Shown: positions 1-11,470 of the stretch, one piece after another | How positions within the stretch are numbered: position 1 is the first letter of the stretch | Layout: each line of letters starts with the position of its first letter | NCBI GenBank assembly: GCA_030068075.1 | Contig: CM057841.1 | Span: 35,691,030-35,755,029, forward strand | DNA: 64,000 bases | DNA from: Paguma larvata | Lineage: Eukaryota > Chordata > Mammalia > Carnivora > Viverridae | Direction of reading: 5' to 3' | Position numbers and translations under genes: made by a program | Notes under the pieces: generated by a model | Database searches by the model: none | The model's input: only the letters and a program-made list of their open reading frames with translations | What the model was told of the DNA's origin: nothing

Positions 1-338
1 CAAGATAATTTATGTTTCTAGTGTATACTGTATGTGTTTAATTTGGCCCAACAAACACTCTGTGGCTAGCAGAGGGTTTAACTTGATACAGGTAATTTTT
101 TCTAGACAAATAAAATTTCTTGCAGATGAATCAGAAAGCTTAAACTCCAGGTAGCACCCTCTTAAATTTTGTTTTGTGTCAGAGTGATTTACACAGACAT
201 AAAAAACTTATTTTCTTAAGGTCATCATTGAGATATAAGGTATGCGAGTATATGGAAACCGGGCTTGTTTGGAATATGTAGTATGCTTGTTTACCCTAAT
301 TACATTCAAAATATAGATTTTAAAAATGTAAAGTGAAA
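1..338. other. Unique AT-rich sequence, nothing recognised
   Basis: No repeat, open frame or regulatory motif that I can support. It is ordinary AT-rich non-coding sequence up to the first SINE. Confidence 0.6.
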
Positions 339-532
339 GGGGTGCCTGGGTGGCTCATTCAGTTAAACATCTGACTCTCGAGTTTGGCTCAGGTCATGAT
401 CTCATGGCTTATAAGTTTCAGCCCCACGTTGGATAGCATGGAGCCTGTTTGGGATTCTCTCCCTCCTCTCTCTGCCCTTCCCCAGCTCATGCTCTCTCTT
501 TCAAAATAAATAAACTTAAAAAAAAAAGAAAA
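339..532 (+). mobile_element. Carnivore tRNA-derived SINE (SINEC type)
   Basis: It starts ggggtgcctgggtggctcat, passes through the ctcaggtcatgatctcatgg block and a CT-rich body, and ends aaataaataaac plus poly-A. The GC-rich middle differs at many positions from the younger copies in this window, so it is moderately old. An imperfect flanking repeat, aaagtgaaag against aaagtggaag, is the likely TSD. It is non-autonomous and depends on L1 for retrotransposition. Confidence 0.95.
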
Positions 533-630
533 GTGGAAGAAAAGTTTCCTGTGTCCTAATTCTCTTGTACCAACTATTCTTTTCATCAGTATTCTCCCAG
601 TGGGGAAGACGATTCAAGATATTTATTTTC

Positions 631-850
631 TTTAAAAAAATTTTTTTTAATGATTATTTATTTTTGAGACAGAGAAAGACAGAGCATGAGTGGGGGAGGG
701 GCAGAGAGAGAGGGAGACACAGAATCCTAATCAGGCTCCAGGCTCTGAGCTGTCAGCACAGAGCCTGACACGGGGCTCGAACTCACAGACAGCGAGATCA
801 TGACCTGAGCTGAAGTCGGACACTCAACCGACTGAGCCACCCAGGCGCCC
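631..850 (-). mobile_element. Felid SINE (SINEC_Fc-like), full length
   Basis: Reverse complement of the SINE, running from a T/A-rich tail to gactgagccacccaggcgcc. A 15-bp TSD is visible: aagatatttattttc at 616-630 and aagatacttattttc at 851-865, one mismatch. An open frame across it, with an arginine- and glutamate-rich translation, comes from the SINE and is not a gene. Confidence 0.97.
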
Positions 851-1064
851 AAGATACTTATTTTCTAAGGACACAGGAGTAGGAATCAAATTCCTGTATT
901 GGAATTCTGATACTTTTGCTAACAAGGTGTGTTATCTTAGACAAGTACTGCTACTCTGTTGAAACCAGGTTCCTCATATTTATTTTTGAATATTTTGTAT
1001 ATACCTATCTAACTTTAGAGTTAGCTTTGAGGGCCTGACAATATTAGTAATAATAATGGACACT

Positions 1065-1109
1065 TTTTTTTAATTTTTTAATGTTTTTTTTTTTTTATTT
1101 TTGAGAAAG

Positions 1110-1149
<40 letters not shown>

Positions 1150-1314
1150 TGAGTGGGGCAGGAGCATAGAGAGAGGGAGATACAGAATTCGAAGCAGGGT
1201 CCAAGCTCTAGGCTGTCAGCACAGAGCCTGATGTGGGGTTTGAACTCACAGACCATGAGATCATGACCTGAGCTGAAATCGGATGCTTAACCGACTGAGC
1301 CACCCAGGTGCCCC
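1065..1314 (-). mobile_element. Felid SINE with internal (GT)n expansion
   Basis: Antisense SINE ending gactgagccacccaggtgcc. TSD taatggacact is found at 1054-1064 and 1317-1327. The element is longer than its relatives because a (GT)n run replaced part of the purine-rich tail-proximal segment. Confidence 0.96.
1113..1147. repeat. (GT)n microsatellite inside a SINE
   Basis: About 17 GT units sit where other antisense SINE copies read gagagagcatgagtgggg. This is local expansion after insertion and is likely length-polymorphic. Confidence 0.95.
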
Positions 1315-1329
1315 AGTAATGGACACTCT

Positions 1330-1470
1330 CTATTGAGCCATCCATTGTCCATAGGGACATAAGGCAGTTTTCTTAGGGTTACCTGAGCTTACATACCGGC
1401 GGGGAGGACTGAAGTCAAAACCTGCCACGTACCGTCTAATGCTTTCTCACTCTGCCATACTGCTTTTCCA
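1330..1470 (-). repeat. MIR fragment (probable)
   Basis: The order of blocks resembles the reverse complement of MIR: a stretch like the region near the tRNA-derived head, ending in ctcactctgccatactgc, the usual antisense MIR terminus. The match is diverged, so the boundaries are rough. Confidence 0.5.
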
Positions 1471-2874
1471 TGATGTAATGTCTGTGAAAGTGCGGTGTGT
1501 AAGCCAAAGCAGTAGACAGATGCGCGGTGGTTTAATAGCCATTATAATGATTAATAGTCATCATGAAATGTAGGACCTGACACCCAGAGGTGATGTCGCC
1601 CTTTCCTTGAATGGAAGTTACACCATGCCATTAGACAGATAATTACAGTGAGATTTTTCAAAGGCAATTTTTTTTGGCCACTGTCTTCATGCATGGCCTT
1701 GCTAGCTCTCTAGGAGAAGCAAAAAATAACAACGCTGATTGATTTCTCTTTGCAACTTGCTTCAAGTGGTTCCCATTTTAATGCTCTTCCCGATTGTGAC
1801 TTCATTGTCATTTGAAACTGCTGATATTTCAACATCCACACAGGCTAAACAGTCAGGCTTCTCAGCAAGTTCAAATGTCTGCACAGCAGGAAAAAAAATA
1901 CACAATCTTTTCTAAAAGCAGTTTTGGAGGTTCTATTAGAAGGCATAGCTCTTCCTTCTTTATTCTCCAGTAGGCAATAATCTGCCCAATCCCTCCCTTT
2001 CTGTGACCAAACTCAACTATTACAATAACACAAAGTCTAGCTGACTTGAATCACTATACTCTTTTATTATAGTCTAGCCATGAATTCTAAATCCTTTATG
2101 GAAAAAAAAAGTCCCTCTGGTAAAATGCACACATGGTATTCCATGACAAAGTAGAAAGGCTCCACAGTACCTCCACAAAATGGTGGATATAGTACAATGC
2201 TGGTTATCCAACTCTAGTTTGAATCCTTGAAATCGCTGCAAAAGGTCCTGTGTACTTTTAGTGAGTACAGCTCTGGGTCCTAAGGATGATGGGGACATTT
2301 GTTTCTCTGACAAGTGGGTTCCTCTCCTAAAGATTCTTAAGATAACTCTGGATGCTTTAGCCAGTTTTTCTTTAAACTTCTTCCTCTCGTGAAGTCCATA
2401 AAATGCAGTGAAACTTAATATAAAGTGTACACTGTAATCCAGGAATTAGGCATCAAAAGAATATCACTATGTTGAGTGTAAATGTGGGCAGTTTATACAT
2501 ATTAAACTAAGTTGTTAGGCTTCATCTCACTACCCAGGGCAAAAGGAGAATCATATACTATACAAAACTAAAAGGTACACTTAGGTTAAAACAAGACACT
2601 TGATTGTTTGGAGAAGTAGACAGGAGGATTGTGTAGTTCCCATCTGTGCTTGACAAGTAAAACTATAGGCAGTCTAATTTATAAATGGATTGGGTTTTAA
2701 AAAACTATCTTTGTAATAAGAAGAACAAAGACTTTACACTTTATTAACTACTAGCAAAATATGAAAAAAAGGCCAAAATAAATATTCAAGTAGAGGAGGA
2801 GGGAAAATGTAAGTGGTCTGTTTTTTCCTAGATCAAATCTGCAATATTTTTATAATGGATAAAGATTGAATCAT
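1471..2874. other. Unique sequence, no gene recognised
   Basis: No interspersed repeat recognised. 1530-1890 is AT-rich, with several TAAT cores around 1535-1560, and could be a conserved non-coding segment. The 79-codon minus-strand frame at 2074-2313 has no recognisable domain and I regard it as chance. Confidence 0.5.
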
Positions 2875-3087
2875 GGGGCGCCTGGGTGGCTGTCGGTTAA
2901 GCACCGACTTCAGCTCAGGTCATGATCTCACAGTCTGTGAGTTTGAGCCCCGTGTCAGGCTCTGTGCTGACAGCTTAGGGCCTGGAGCCCGCTTCGGATT
3001 CTGTGTCTCCCTCTCTCTCTGCCCCTCTCCTGCTCACACTCTCTCTGTCAAAAGTAAATTAACGGTAAAAATTAAAAAAAAAAAAAA
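2875..3087 (+). mobile_element. Felid SINE (SINEC_Fc-like)
   Basis: It begins ggggcgcctgggtggctgtc, having lost three bases (cag) relative to the usual ggctcagtcgg in the A-box region, and ends in a 17-A tail. TSD aaagattgaatcat at 2861-2874 and aaagattgagtcat at 3088-3101, one mismatch. The plus-strand frame across it is a by-product. Confidence 0.97.
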
Positions 3088-3539
3088 AAAGATTGAGTCA
3101 TCTGTCAGAGCCAAGTTTAGTCCCCTTGCTTAGTTACTGGCGATCTTCTTTGTCAATGCTCAGAAATATGAGTTCATTACTGACCATCAGACCATCACTA
3201 AAATACTCCACTGTGCCCCACCTAGACTTAGAAGTACTTAAAGTTACCAAACAATGATTCCCTAACCCCAATTGAATTTCTTATTCTATCACTATTGCAG
3301 ATACCAGTTAATATTTAATGGAAAGATTTATTGAATTAATTCATACCAATATATAAATCATTAATATCCTCTTAGTATTCAAGTGATAGTTTCAATTTGA
3401 AAGGCGAATGCCCATTATCACAGAAGATTTCCTGGGGATGTCCAATTATTGGAGACAAAACTGCAGAAGTTATTATAGGAGAGGAAGACAGTATCACCTG
3501 AGGTCATTGCAACTTGGGATTTGGATCAAAAGATTTGTC

Positions 3540-3720
3540 AATAATTATTCAACCAGAATTTGCTATGTATGAGACAGTGAGTTAGAAACAAAGTGTACAA
3601 AAGAAATATTACTTCAACTTGGAGAATTCCACCTTCCGGTGGGGAAAATAGATCCTAAAATAATGAATGGTGAGTATGATTGCAGAGATACCAAAAAGCA
3701 TTTGGCATACATTTTAAAGA
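3540..3720 (-). repeat. L2 3'-end fragment (probable)
   Basis: The sequence ttattcaaccagaatttgctatg, followed by a diverged version of the antisense L2 tail region, fits an L2 LINE in reverse. It may continue weakly to about 3920. Confidence 0.45.
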
Positions 3721-5589
3721 TTTTTCCTTGCACATAAACTTTTCTGGTTCCTCAGGTTGAGATGAGTGTCAAAGGATGAATATGAACTGGTTCTACAAAG
3801 AGAGTGAGAAAGGAAGGTGGTGAAACATGTTTTAGTCAACAGCACTGTAGAGGTCAGTATCTCAGCAGGTAGCACACTTAGTAGGGTGATCAAAGAAGGT
3901 AACAAAGGGACTATTTATGAGTCTAAGTATGGAACTAAAGAAAATCGAGAAGGAATGGTGAACCATCCTTAGATCAAGTAAAGCTAGAAGGTGTTACCAC
4001 ATTTAGGTTTGAGGGGACAAAAGGAAAGAACATTTATTTAAATTGAGCAAGACCTGCAGCCATGGTTCCCAAGAGGAATATGGTCTTTATCAGAAAACAA
4101 GGCCATTGCCGAACTGTGGCCTGGTAGGGAAAAAGCCAGGCAGATAAATATCCTGATTTCTCTCTCTCCTCCAGCTGTGTGATGTTCTAGAGTTTCTTAT
4201 AGGTGGAACCCAACACGAGGTCAAAGGATGTGGGAACCTAGGTCTCCTGAAGCAAGAGAAGAAGAAAGGGGGAAATTGGAAGAAGAAAGATAGAGTAACT
4301 AGCACAGATGTGAGGATGCAAAACATCACTGTACATTTTCTGTTGTGGGAATGTGAAATGTGAGCAACAGAATGGTGAGAATAAAAGCCAACTATGAGCA
4401 TATGACTTTAAGCTTGAAACCTTTCCACAGAGATTTTCACCACCTTCTGAAAAAGGCTTGTAACATGTCCTGGAAAACCAGTAACGTCTACCCCCATCTC
4501 TGCTTCTCCAGACTTCTAGATGATTCTTCTGATGAGGAGGAAAATGAACTTGTCTGGAGGCAAAAAGAACAGTTTGTGGTCTAAGAAAAAAAATGATGAC
4601 TCCTTAAACTAAGGCAATAAAAATTAAGATGGCAAGGAAGATAAAGCTTTGAGAAATATGTTGGAAATAAAATCATCAAGATTTATTGATTGAATTGTGG
4701 AAAAATAATAGCTAGGCAATGAAGGTGACTACCAGATTTCTGTTTTTTTTTTCCACTAGAGGAATGAAGCTGACAAAAATTCAATGAAAACGTAGAGAAA
4801 AAAGGGAGGTTTCGTGAATGCCCGTTTGCAAATACTGATACTGAAGTACAGTAAGCATGACATGTTGGTAGTGATTCGAATTGGGATATATATTTCAGAG
4901 GCCCTCCCCAGAGGCTTTGGGCGATGTGCACATTCCTAGGACTTCCAGTAATTTGGCGATGGTGGAGTGGAAGAGGACATGAAAAACAGAAAGGAAAAAT
5001 AGTCTCCCAATACAAGAAGGATGAGGAGAGTGATAATGGGAAAAATTCTGTTGTTTGTATCAGTTAGAAAGCCATTGGAAAAAGTGTCTTCATCAGAATG
5101 GTGAAATGTATGATAATTGAAGTTGGAGATAGTGAAAGAAGACTTGGATCATGGACACAATGAGCGTCAGTAATTCTCCTGGGAGGTTTAAACAAGAAGA
5201 AGGGGAGAGAGAATATGACATGGTAGAAGAAGAATGAGAATCAAGAAAGAGGATTGATCGGTGAGAGAATGAGAGCTGCTTGGTCACTGATGAGAAGAAG
5301 CAACAATGGAAATCAGATTTGAAGTTACAGAAAGAGAACACTGAAGGGATGAAGACTTGAAATATGACATGACTTATCAAAGTTCCAAGTAATTTAATAC
5401 TGCAGCAGAAATCGTGCGAGGTATTGTGTTAGGTATGTGAGTTTCGTTTTCGTTTCGAATTCAATTAAAAATTGAATGTTGACATTGCAATACAAATCAT
5501 TCCTGAATGATACAACTGTTTCTGTATGATTCTTTCCATAGGAATACACAACCAAAAACATGTGGAAAGCAATTAGAGACAAGTAACTT
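3721..5589. other. Purine-biased unique block, no gene assigned
   Basis: The plus strand is markedly A/G-rich over most of 4240-5380. A weak old repeat may lie at 4120-4260 (cttataggtggaacccaaca resembles a common mammalian repeat), but I cannot name it. The plus frame at 4360-4584 ends in an acidic run and is followed by aataaa at 4617-4622. It has no recognised homologue, so I do not call it a gene. Confidence 0.45.
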
Positions 5590-5675
5590 GTCTTCCTCCT
5601 CCTCCTCCTCTTTCTTCTCCTCCTCTTCTTCCTTTTCTTCTTCTTCTTCTTCCTCCTCCTCTTCATCATCATCCT
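5590..5675. repeat. (TCC/TTC)n polypyrimidine repeat
   Basis: A CT-only trinucleotide-like tract of interspersed tcc and ttc units, ending in a short (tca)n run. It creates a poly-serine frame on plus and a lysine/arginine-rich frame on minus. Neither is a real protein. Confidence 0.95.
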
Positions 5676-5969
5676 TGCTAGTAGGCAGCCATAATATGGA
5701 AGTGACTTGTTTGAGATATGACAGGTAGTCCTAAATGTGCTCATCATAATTCCCACCCATCCTTAACCTTTATTTCAAAGTCAACTTAGGTTTTACTGAA
5801 AAAAATCACTTTTCTCCCTCTTTCTGGTATTGTTTACTCTTCTTGTCAATAGATTCTTTATTTCTTGTTACAAGTCTGCCCATTAGAAATTAGAAGCCAT
5901 TCCACCCCATGCTACTCTGGCCACTAAATTCATGGGCTATGTCCAATTGCTTATTACTGCGATCAAGTC

Positions 5970-6195
5970 ATGACTATTAGTACAGGCTCTAGAGTTATGC
6001 TGTATGGGTTCAAGTTCTGTCTCAGATACTTAGTGCCTGTATAACTTTGGGCAGTATTTAACTGCTCTATGCCTCAGTTCACCATCTGAATAATAAGGTC
6101 AACATATTAAATTATCATAACCACAGGGAGATTAAAGAGTAAATGTGCATAATAAACAGTACAATGCACTTTCCATAGTAGTAATGTTGATGGTA
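5970..6195 (+). repeat. MIR SINE fragment
   Basis: Diverged but co-linear with MIR: gggttcaagttctgtctcag, then the ctttgggcagtatttaactg block, cctcagttcaccatctgaat, and a T/A-rich end. It is an ancient tRNA-derived element shared by mammals. Confidence 0.8.
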
Positions 6196-7417
6196 TATAA
6201 GCAGTAAGTCTATTACTGGCATAAGTTATAATTCAAGTAATCATTTACTCGAGCAGATAATTCATTTTCATTAAATAAATAACCCCCTGCCATGCCACAT
6301 GGTTCATATTTTAAGCAAACAACTCTTTTCAAACCGAGCGAACATTCAGCCAGCCATAGTTTTAAGATGCAGTAATGATGACATATAGATTCTAGGCAAA
6401 CCAAACTGAGTTTCTATTATATTACATGAGTCTTTCTCTGGAATTGAGTAGTGAAATTTATCACCTTCTGTACCCTGCCTCAACCAAGGAGAAAGAATCG
6501 AAAGGTGATGCAGGACTCACCACCAACTACATACCTTTCTAAATATGAAGCTGTGTGTTCACAGGGGCATAAGATTTTGCTTGAGCTCTGATGTGGTCTT
6601 TGTTCATGCTGGCTATTACTAACTGCTAGGGCAACCAAAATATGGTTATCTTCTTAGCAGTCTTTTCAAATAGAAATGTCTGTGTTGAGGTATAAATTCT
6701 ATATTCATGCTTTCATAACCCCTTATCATCCATATCAGTGAAGACAGAATGTAAGTGCCAATGGATAGTAAACCATTTGAATGTATTTTAAAAATTAATC
6801 TCCATATCTTTTTGCTAGGCAATGTATATTTAATAGCTTATTTGCTCTGACCCAAGATGAGTTCTGACTGATAGTATATCTCCCTATATCTTGTGGGTAT
6901 GTGGGGTGAGGTTTCTGCTGGGGAAACTGTCAACTAAAATGGGGAAAATGACAGTAAGCTTTCCTGCTTGGGACTGGAGTTTGAATATTATGTACCCTGT
7001 TTGTCTGAAAAGGATGAACTATGCTGATACCTGATTTTTCAAAGGCTTCACAGATTATGGCTCAGTCAAAAGTGATTTATGTTCTATTATTTGAAATATT
7101 TTCTGAAATAGAATAGGTATAAAAATTGTCATAAAAATAGCTGAAAAATTAGGGACAGAGAGCTCTAGAGGACTTCATTAAGAACAAAATATAAACTTTT
7201 TAGAAGAGAAAATGCAATGCAATCTTTTCCAAGTCGTATTCTTTAAAGCATTAATTTCTTCAGAATATAGGCAGGGGAAATCTATGATCAAATAAGTTTA
7301 GGACACATATACTAAATATTCCTCTTAAATGTATATGCAACACAAGATGAACTGTGTTATTGCTATTGCTGTTTTCAATCATTACTCAAATACACTTATT
7401 TAAGATTTATTTCTTAA
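6196..7417. other. Unique AT-rich sequence, nothing recognised
   Basis: No repeat family or coding signal recognised. Short open frames only. Confidence 0.5.
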
Positions 7418-7510
7418 AAATTTGTTTGATGTTTTTATTTTATTTTTGAGAGAGACAAAGCATGAGCTGGGGAGGGGCAGAGAGAGGGGGAGAAACAGAT
7501 GTGAAGCAGG
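7418..7510 (-). mobile_element. 5'-truncated SINE remnant
   Basis: The tail-side half of an antisense SINE: ttttatttttgagagagaca, then gagctggggaggggcagaga and gtgaagcagg. The tRNA-derived head is absent and the sequence switches abruptly at about 7510, so the copy is truncated or partly deleted. Confidence 0.85.
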
Positions 7511-8250
7511 TATATCCCATGGATCAGTGTAGACTTCTGCTGAACACACTTTGTTAATTACTTAGGCTGAGAAAGTCTTTAGTTTGTGGGAACTAGAAGG
7601 TGGGGAGCCGCTGCCTCAGGTTTTCAAAATAGTTTTCAATAGAGTTTTGTATGAAACTTTTCAATGATGAAGTTTCTACACAGATCTCCATTTGGTTTAG
7701 TATCAAATACGAGTCCTTCCTCAGTAAGCACTCTGGAAAAGAAGATTAAAACAGGCACACATTCTCTCTGAACTAAAAATTATTAACATTTCGTTTAGGA
7801 TTAATTTACATTCTATATTTAAAACATGTTATTATGGCCAGAGTTATTTGCTCTAATATTTTAAGTTTGAGATATCTTTTTGACTAAGATAAATGTGTAG
7901 AATTACAGCAAAATTAACTGGTGATTATGGGAATATCTCTTATGAAGTATATTTTGGAAGGAAGAAGGGGTTTCGAATCACAGAGATGGTAGGCGGTTCT
8001 CATGAGATAGTAGGCAGACCTTCAGATAGCAGAGACTAGAGGATTTTAGTGAGACTCTGTCATCTCTGCTGGTTTTGGATGGTGAGCTCACAGCCACATT
8101 GTTGCATTGGCTCTGATCAGTTTCTCTAAAGCAGGGACATTACTGCTTGTCTTAGAATGTTCTTGGGAAGTGTAAATAAAATTAGAAAGTGGAGGTAAAG
8201 TGCTGGTACATACAACTACTCTTCAGACATTGGTTTGCTCTTTTTTTTCT
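7511..8250. other. Unique AT-rich sequence, nothing recognised
   Basis: No recognisable repeat or gene between the truncated SINE and the MER5A element. Confidence 0.5.
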
Positions 8251-8258
8251 GTCTACAG

Positions 8259-8472
8259 CAGTGATTCTCAACTGGGAGTGATGCTGTTCTCCCAGAAATT
8301 ACCTGGTAATATCAGGAGACATTTTTGGTTTTCACAGCTGGGGAGAGTACTGTTGGTATATAGTGGGTAGAAGCCAGGGATACTGCTGAACATGCTATGT
8401 ACACAGGAAAGTCACCATAACAAATAATTATCTAGTTCAAAATGTCAGGGGTGTGGAGGTTAAGAAACCTTG
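8259..8472 (+). mobile_element. MER5A (hAT-Charlie non-autonomous DNA transposon)
   Basis: It opens cagtgattctcaactgggag and closes gaggttaagaaaccttg, the MER5A terminal inverted repeats. Internal blocks such as gtggttttcacagctgggga-like sequence and cagggatactgctgaacatg follow the consensus order. It has a hAT-style 8-bp TSD: gtctacag at 8251-8258 and ctctacag at 8473-8480, seven of eight bases matching. It is nearly full length at 214 bp. Confidence 0.93.
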
Positions 8473-8480
8473 CTCTACAG

Positions 8481-9470
8481 CATAGTCGTGAAGCACTGTT
8501 TCCCGTACTACTATATTTAGCTGTTTCAGCACCAGATCAGAGCAAGTAGAGTCATGTCCTAAGGAAAAAAACTAACACTTTGGAGCTGAGAAGCATTCAA
8601 AATCATGTAAGTTTAAATTATGAATACCGTATTCACTGTAATCATATAAAGTTAGCAGTAATGAATATATTGTGTGTACTTATGAACCAAAGTTGGTGAC
8701 AAAAGAGAAAAACATAAAAACAAGAAGAAGGGGATTGGGAAATGTCCCAGCAGGCCTGGAAAGGTGAAAATGTTGAGCCACCTTTTATCCTTTTTGAACA
8801 TCAGATAGGTCTATTTCCGTATGGTACTGGGGAATCCAGCTACTGGTTTCAAGTTAAAGATCTATGATATTATGTATCTAAACTGTGCATTTTCTTATAA
8901 GAAAATCACGTGCTAGTGTCCATAATGTGGAACTTTGAGGACATTTTAGCATACAACTCAGCTATGTTCATGATACCAGACACCTTGAGATGCCATAATC
9001 TTTACCAGAAAACAGTGATCAGGGGATTAAGAAAGAAAGAAAGTCAGAAATCAGGCTTCGGGAAGCAGGGTGAAACCAGGGCTGTGCTCTCTCTCTCCTG
9101 GGGCATGGGGCCACATCTCTGTGGTGCCACATTTTTCCAGGGCCTCATTGTGCTCTAGAGTCCAGAGGCCCTGACCCGTGGGGCAGGTGCTGCCTTCTTG
9201 CACTGCCATGCCCTTGCTTCCATTACCCATACAACTCTCTCTATTCTATTCCCTCTGCTTTAAACATTCAGTTTTAGAGTGTTCTTTATTTTCCTAGCTG
9301 GACTCTGAACACTGAAGCATTATATGGACAGTAGGATGGAGGGAGATGAGTTTTTTTAACCAAAAAGGAATGCAGTGAGTCTTCTCCAAAGACATGAAGC
9401 CTGAATTCAAGTTCCTGATAAGAGTTCTTATTTATTCCTGTTAGGATGTTCCTAAGGTACCGTGCTAAGT
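8481..9470. other. Unique sequence, slightly GC-richer at 9050-9230
   Basis: No repeat recognised. The short plus frame at 8910-9158 has no domain that I know and I treat it as chance. Confidence 0.5.
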
Positions 9471-9474
9471 GTTC

Positions 9475-9907
9475 CTGATGGTTAATTTTTTGTGTCAAAT
9501 CGACTAGGCCACAGGGTGCCCAGATGTTTGGTCAGACATTATTTTGGGTGTGTCTCTGAGGACATTTCTGGATGAGGTTAACATTTGAATCAACAGACTG
9601 AGGAAAGCAGACTGCCCTCTCTAATCTGGGTGGGCCTCATCCAATCAGTTGTAGGTCTGAACAGAACAAAAAGGCTTACCAAGAGAGAACTGCCTGCCTG
9701 CCTGCCTTTGAATTGGGGCCTCATTTTTCTCCTACCCTTCAGACTTGAACAGAACCACCATCTTTCCTAGGTCTTCAGCTTACCTACTGCAGATCCTGGG
9801 GCTTGTGAGCTTCTGCAACCACATGAACCAATCCCTTCTCACTATATCTATATCTCTATCCCTATCTCAGTCCATCTGTATCTCCTATTGATTATTTGTC
9901 TGGAGAG
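9475..9907 (+). mobile_element. Solitary ERVL-class LTR (MLT2/LTR33-like)
   Basis: Long co-linear similarity to an ancient ERVL-type LTR: gatggttaattttttgtgtc, gccacagggtgcccagatgt, gggtgggcctcatccaatca, a TATC-rich segment, then tctcctattgattatttgtc. The 3' end stops before the usual terminal CA. No internal retroviral sequence is present, so this is a solo, degenerate LTR. The class is fairly secure and the exact subfamily is not. Confidence 0.75.
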
Positions 9908-10095
9908 CACTTGTACAGTCCTCTTTACACCTTATAGTATTTAATCCTCACAAATCATTTTCCAAAGTGGTACATTTATCCCAATTTACAGAAGAAAAAA
10001 TGAAACTCAAGAAAGGTAAGACACTTATCCAAGGTCAAGTAGTAACACCATGAACACAGATTTCTCTGGCCCCATATAGTATGTTCTTAACATCT
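9908..10095 (-). repeat. MIR SINE fragment
   Basis: Antisense MIR order: tatttaatcctcacaaatca, then a cccaatttacagaagaaaaa block, acttatccaaggtcaagtag, and a diverged head. It abuts the preceding LTR directly. Confidence 0.8.
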
Positions 10096-11043
10096 ATTAT
10101 GCAGGGCGAGCCATGTTTGCTGGGAAAGACACCTCAGGATTTGCTCTTATGTCAGTAAGCATCCTCTCTCATTCTCTCTCCTTTTCCCTTTATCTCTTTC
10201 CCATGACTAGGTTTAGGGTGTGACTGAGTACTTGTCCTTGAAGAGGATTCTTAGGAAAGCAAAGCCTGATCACCTAGGATGTCCACAGTTAATTACATTA
10301 ATTGTCCTACACCGGAAAATGTAAGAATGATTCTACCCTCTCAGAGACATTGAAGCCCACAAGCATCTGTTGGGGAAAAAGAATGAGCCTGGTTCCCAAT
10401 GATGATACTTAAGAGGGCTCAGAATCAAAAGTGTTGTTAGTTTTTTCACCATTAGCATTCACATTTTGACAATCAATTTGAAGTGACCTTTGGCAGCAAG
10501 ATTTTTATATTCTTTTACAAAACTAATCATACATTTAACTTATTTCACAAACATTTATTGAATACCTGCTATTTTTAAAGCAAAGCATGCATTGTAATAA
10601 TTCCATACAGTTAGAAGCCTTGAGACACAAGTGTTCTATAATCCAGATCTCACGAAGGTACATCGAATGTCTTTGACATCCCCCCCAATTCCCTTTGGCC
10701 ATCCAATTAAATAGGTCAGCTACTAAAGTTTGATCAGACATTAAAAGGTTCTGTTCCTTTTCAAGGCCTTATCAAAGATTTAGTATGTCTTTCTAAATGA
10801 ACTAGGGGGCCATCCTTTGAAGCATCTGCTCAAAGACGAAGTGTCACCTGTGGAACCGTGGAAGGAAATGGTAATGTGAAGATTTAAAAAAATGTAGGGT
10901 CTGAGGGAAATAAAAACGTAGCAATGGCAGAAGGACTTTGGATGGTTAGGAAATACAAAAATACAGGGGTATTTTGCCTGTAGACTAAATAAAATAAGAA
11001 CAAAAAGTATAACTCAAAAAGTAGAAGTATAAATAAGAACAAT
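10096..11043. other. Unique AT-rich sequence
   Basis: No gene or named repeat. It contains a 20-bp direct repeat pair with one mismatch (10992-11011 and 11031-11050). Confidence 0.5.
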
Positions 11044-11105
11044 AAGTATATACTCTGTGCCTGGCACTGTGCTGATTTATTCTTTAACCATATTGTATTT
11101 ATATT
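11044..11105 (-). repeat. Short MIR remnant (weak)
   Basis: The stretch ctgtgcctggcactgtgctg followed by ttctttaaccatattgt matches the middle of antisense MIR. It is too short to be certain. Confidence 0.45.
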
Positions 11106-11278
11106 TGCTTGCGTTTTACTGTCTACATAAAATAACCATCTTAGTTTCTTCAGAGTAATGGTTTGTGGAAAAGGAAAGACTTGAATTACCTATATAGTCT
11201 ATCTCCTATTTGTAAAAATATGTAACCTACATGAGGTTTAATTTTTAACTCAGTCACTCAGTTAAAAGAACATTTATA

Positions 11279-11456
11279 GGGGCGCCTGGGTGTCTCAGTC
11301 AGTTAAGCATCTGACTTTGGCTTGGGTCATGATCTCATATTTCATGAGTTCAAGCCCTACTTTGGGCTCTGCACTGATAGCATAGAGATAGATTGGGATT
11401 CTCTCTCTCTCCCTCCTCTCTACCCCTCCCCCCCTTAGAATAAATAAATAAACATA
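11279..11456 (+). mobile_element. Carnivore SINE (SINEC type)
   Basis: It starts ggggcgcctgggtgtctcag, has a CT-rich body and ends aataaataaataaacat. A flanking repeat of the form aaagaacatttata (to 11278) and aaaaacatttaca (to 11468) is a plausible TSD. The minus-strand frame across it is a SINE by-product. Confidence 0.95.
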
Positions 11457-11470
11457 AAAAACATTTACAA

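Noticed and set aside
5394..5756. 120-codon minus frame with a long K/R run, and a plus poly-serine frame
   Set aside because: Produced by the tcc/ttc simple repeat. The flanking residues show no domain.
9475..9907. Search for internal retroviral genes next to the ERVL-type LTR
   Set aside because: Flanks are MIR and unique sequence. No gag, pol or env-like frame, so it is a solo LTR.
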